NCBI GenBank assembly: GCA_037576195.1
Contig: CM075103.1
Coordinates: forward strand, 21,824,001 to 21,888,000
Length of the DNA: 64,000 nucleotides
Source: Phytoseiulus persimilis
Taxonomy: Eukaryota; Arthropoda; Arachnida; Mesostigmata; Phytoseiidae
Reading direction: 5' to 3'
In this document: positions 63,232 to 64,000 of the stretch, piece by piece
How positions within the stretch are numbered: the first letter of the stretch is position 1
How the letters are laid out: each line of letters opens with the position of its first letter
The notes under the pieces: model-generated
Databases searched by the model: none
Seen by the model: only the letters and a program-made list of their open reading frames with translations
What the model was told of the DNA's origin: nothing
Made by a program: the position numbers and the translations under genes

Positions 63232-64000
63232 GCTAGTGCCGCCACTGTCACGTCAGTCCAAGTGACGTTTTCAGTCTTGGAGCTCAACGGCTTCCCTAAC
63301 AGAATCCAACGTCATACTACGTGGAATTTTTCCGGAGAAAAATGGGTTCCCGTCGAGACCAGTTGACTTAAAAATCTGTGGTTCATTGAGCATTGTCCGC
63401 TCAAGCCTTCGCTCGGAATTCTCAGGATCGCTCGTTTCAAGGAGGGTGCGCGAAACCATACATAGTCCTGGGCAACGACCGTTCTCCCGATGAATTTGAA
63501 TCACGTTTCCGGTCAAGAGGGATTTATTTTTATTTGCACCCTAAACTGCCGCCTCATGTGATAACAGAAATGTGGCATACAGATGTGACAATAAAAGTGT
63601 TTACTCGCAACATTGTTCCGAAGGGAGGCTGCGGGAACAACGACCTTTCTCCATCGAGCCGCGGCTCGACTTGTGGCCGATACCATGTCGGAATGTAGAA
63701 TCGGGGTAAGGCTTGAATTATCGTCTGCCCGAAAGACGGAACAATTGATTGCGCTGTTGGTGGAGGGGAAATAGAGGATGAGAGTCGACGTGCTGGAGAT
63801 TGCTGCGGAGTCGCTGACCATTTGTCTGCGCCGCATTTGTCAAGCCGAACGAACTGCAGACCTAGCGGTCTTATCCGTCGTCCGAATCACAGCTATACAT
63901 AAAGATGTAAGTGTACACCGGACTCCCGAATGTCTATTCATGCCGATGAATCCATCAGCTTTGAGTGCTACCGTTCGAGCCGCGGTCTCGGTATGATCCG

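Larger units (their letters stand above)
50943..64000. other. Unresolved stretch to the right edge (possibly the same intron)
   Basis: I see no identifiable exon. Open frames such as plus 53367-54335, plus 57420-58106 and minus 57788-58483 overlap frames on the other strand and have no recognisable domain. Structure here is limited to hairpins, an A13 run (53479-53491), a repeated CCCCTCAG-containing motif near 56.1-56.4 kb and a G-rich tract at 60272-60297. Confidence 0.45.

Noticed and set aside
1-64000. CRISPR arrays, rRNA, snRNA or bacterial operon structure
   Set aside because: I saw no regularly spaced repeats, conserved RNA segments or tightly packed same-strand genes.

Overview
The window looks like nuclear DNA of a multicellular animal, most likely an arthropod. 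G+C is close to one half by eye. Open frames are short and scattered over both strands, there are no operons or ribosome-binding sites, and the one gene I can name has a eukaryotic splice donor and no close downstream exon. A chelicerate such as a mite or tick would fit, but nothing here proves the lineage.

The only confidently identified gene is on the + strand at 32284-33286. It is the first coding exon of a monocarboxylate-transporter-like protein (SLC16 / major facilitator superfamily), with a long Ser/Arg-rich cytosolic N-terminus, the family signature EGGWGW, the first membrane helix and a phase-1 splice donor. I find no further exon in the remaining 30.7 kb, so the gene probably has a very large first coding intron. 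Inside that intron, in the gene's orientation, is a textbook juxtaposed acceptor/donor at 46469/46470 that looks like a recursive ('ratchet') splice site. A similar site with an upstream CTAAC branch-point motif lies at 23455/23456, 8.8 kb upstream of the coding exon.

Two mobile elements have defined boundaries. A 267-bp tRNA-derived SINE (22709-22975, minus strand) has A and B boxes, an A-rich tail and a perfect 15-bp target-site duplication. A 730-bp non-autonomous DNA transposon (50205-50934) has hAT-like termini (TAGAGA...TCTCTA), 24-bp terminal inverted repeats matching at 22 positions, an 8-bp target-site duplication and clustered subterminal TGTCCGG motifs. A decayed second tRNA-derived sequence lies at 27961-28029.

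Other structure includes a degenerate ~45-bp tandem repeat (13156-13370), several strong hairpins, a G-quadruplex-type tract, and an excess of long poly-C/poly-G runs (up to 23 C at 47742-47764). A few unrecognised possible exons are listed at low confidence: 7980-8870 (with a rival antisense frame), 11437-11673 minus, 19971-20356 plus, and a minus-strand exon pair joined by a 79-nt intron at 20437-20640. The rest shows no feature I can support. Most open frames there read as Ser/Arg-rich chance translations.
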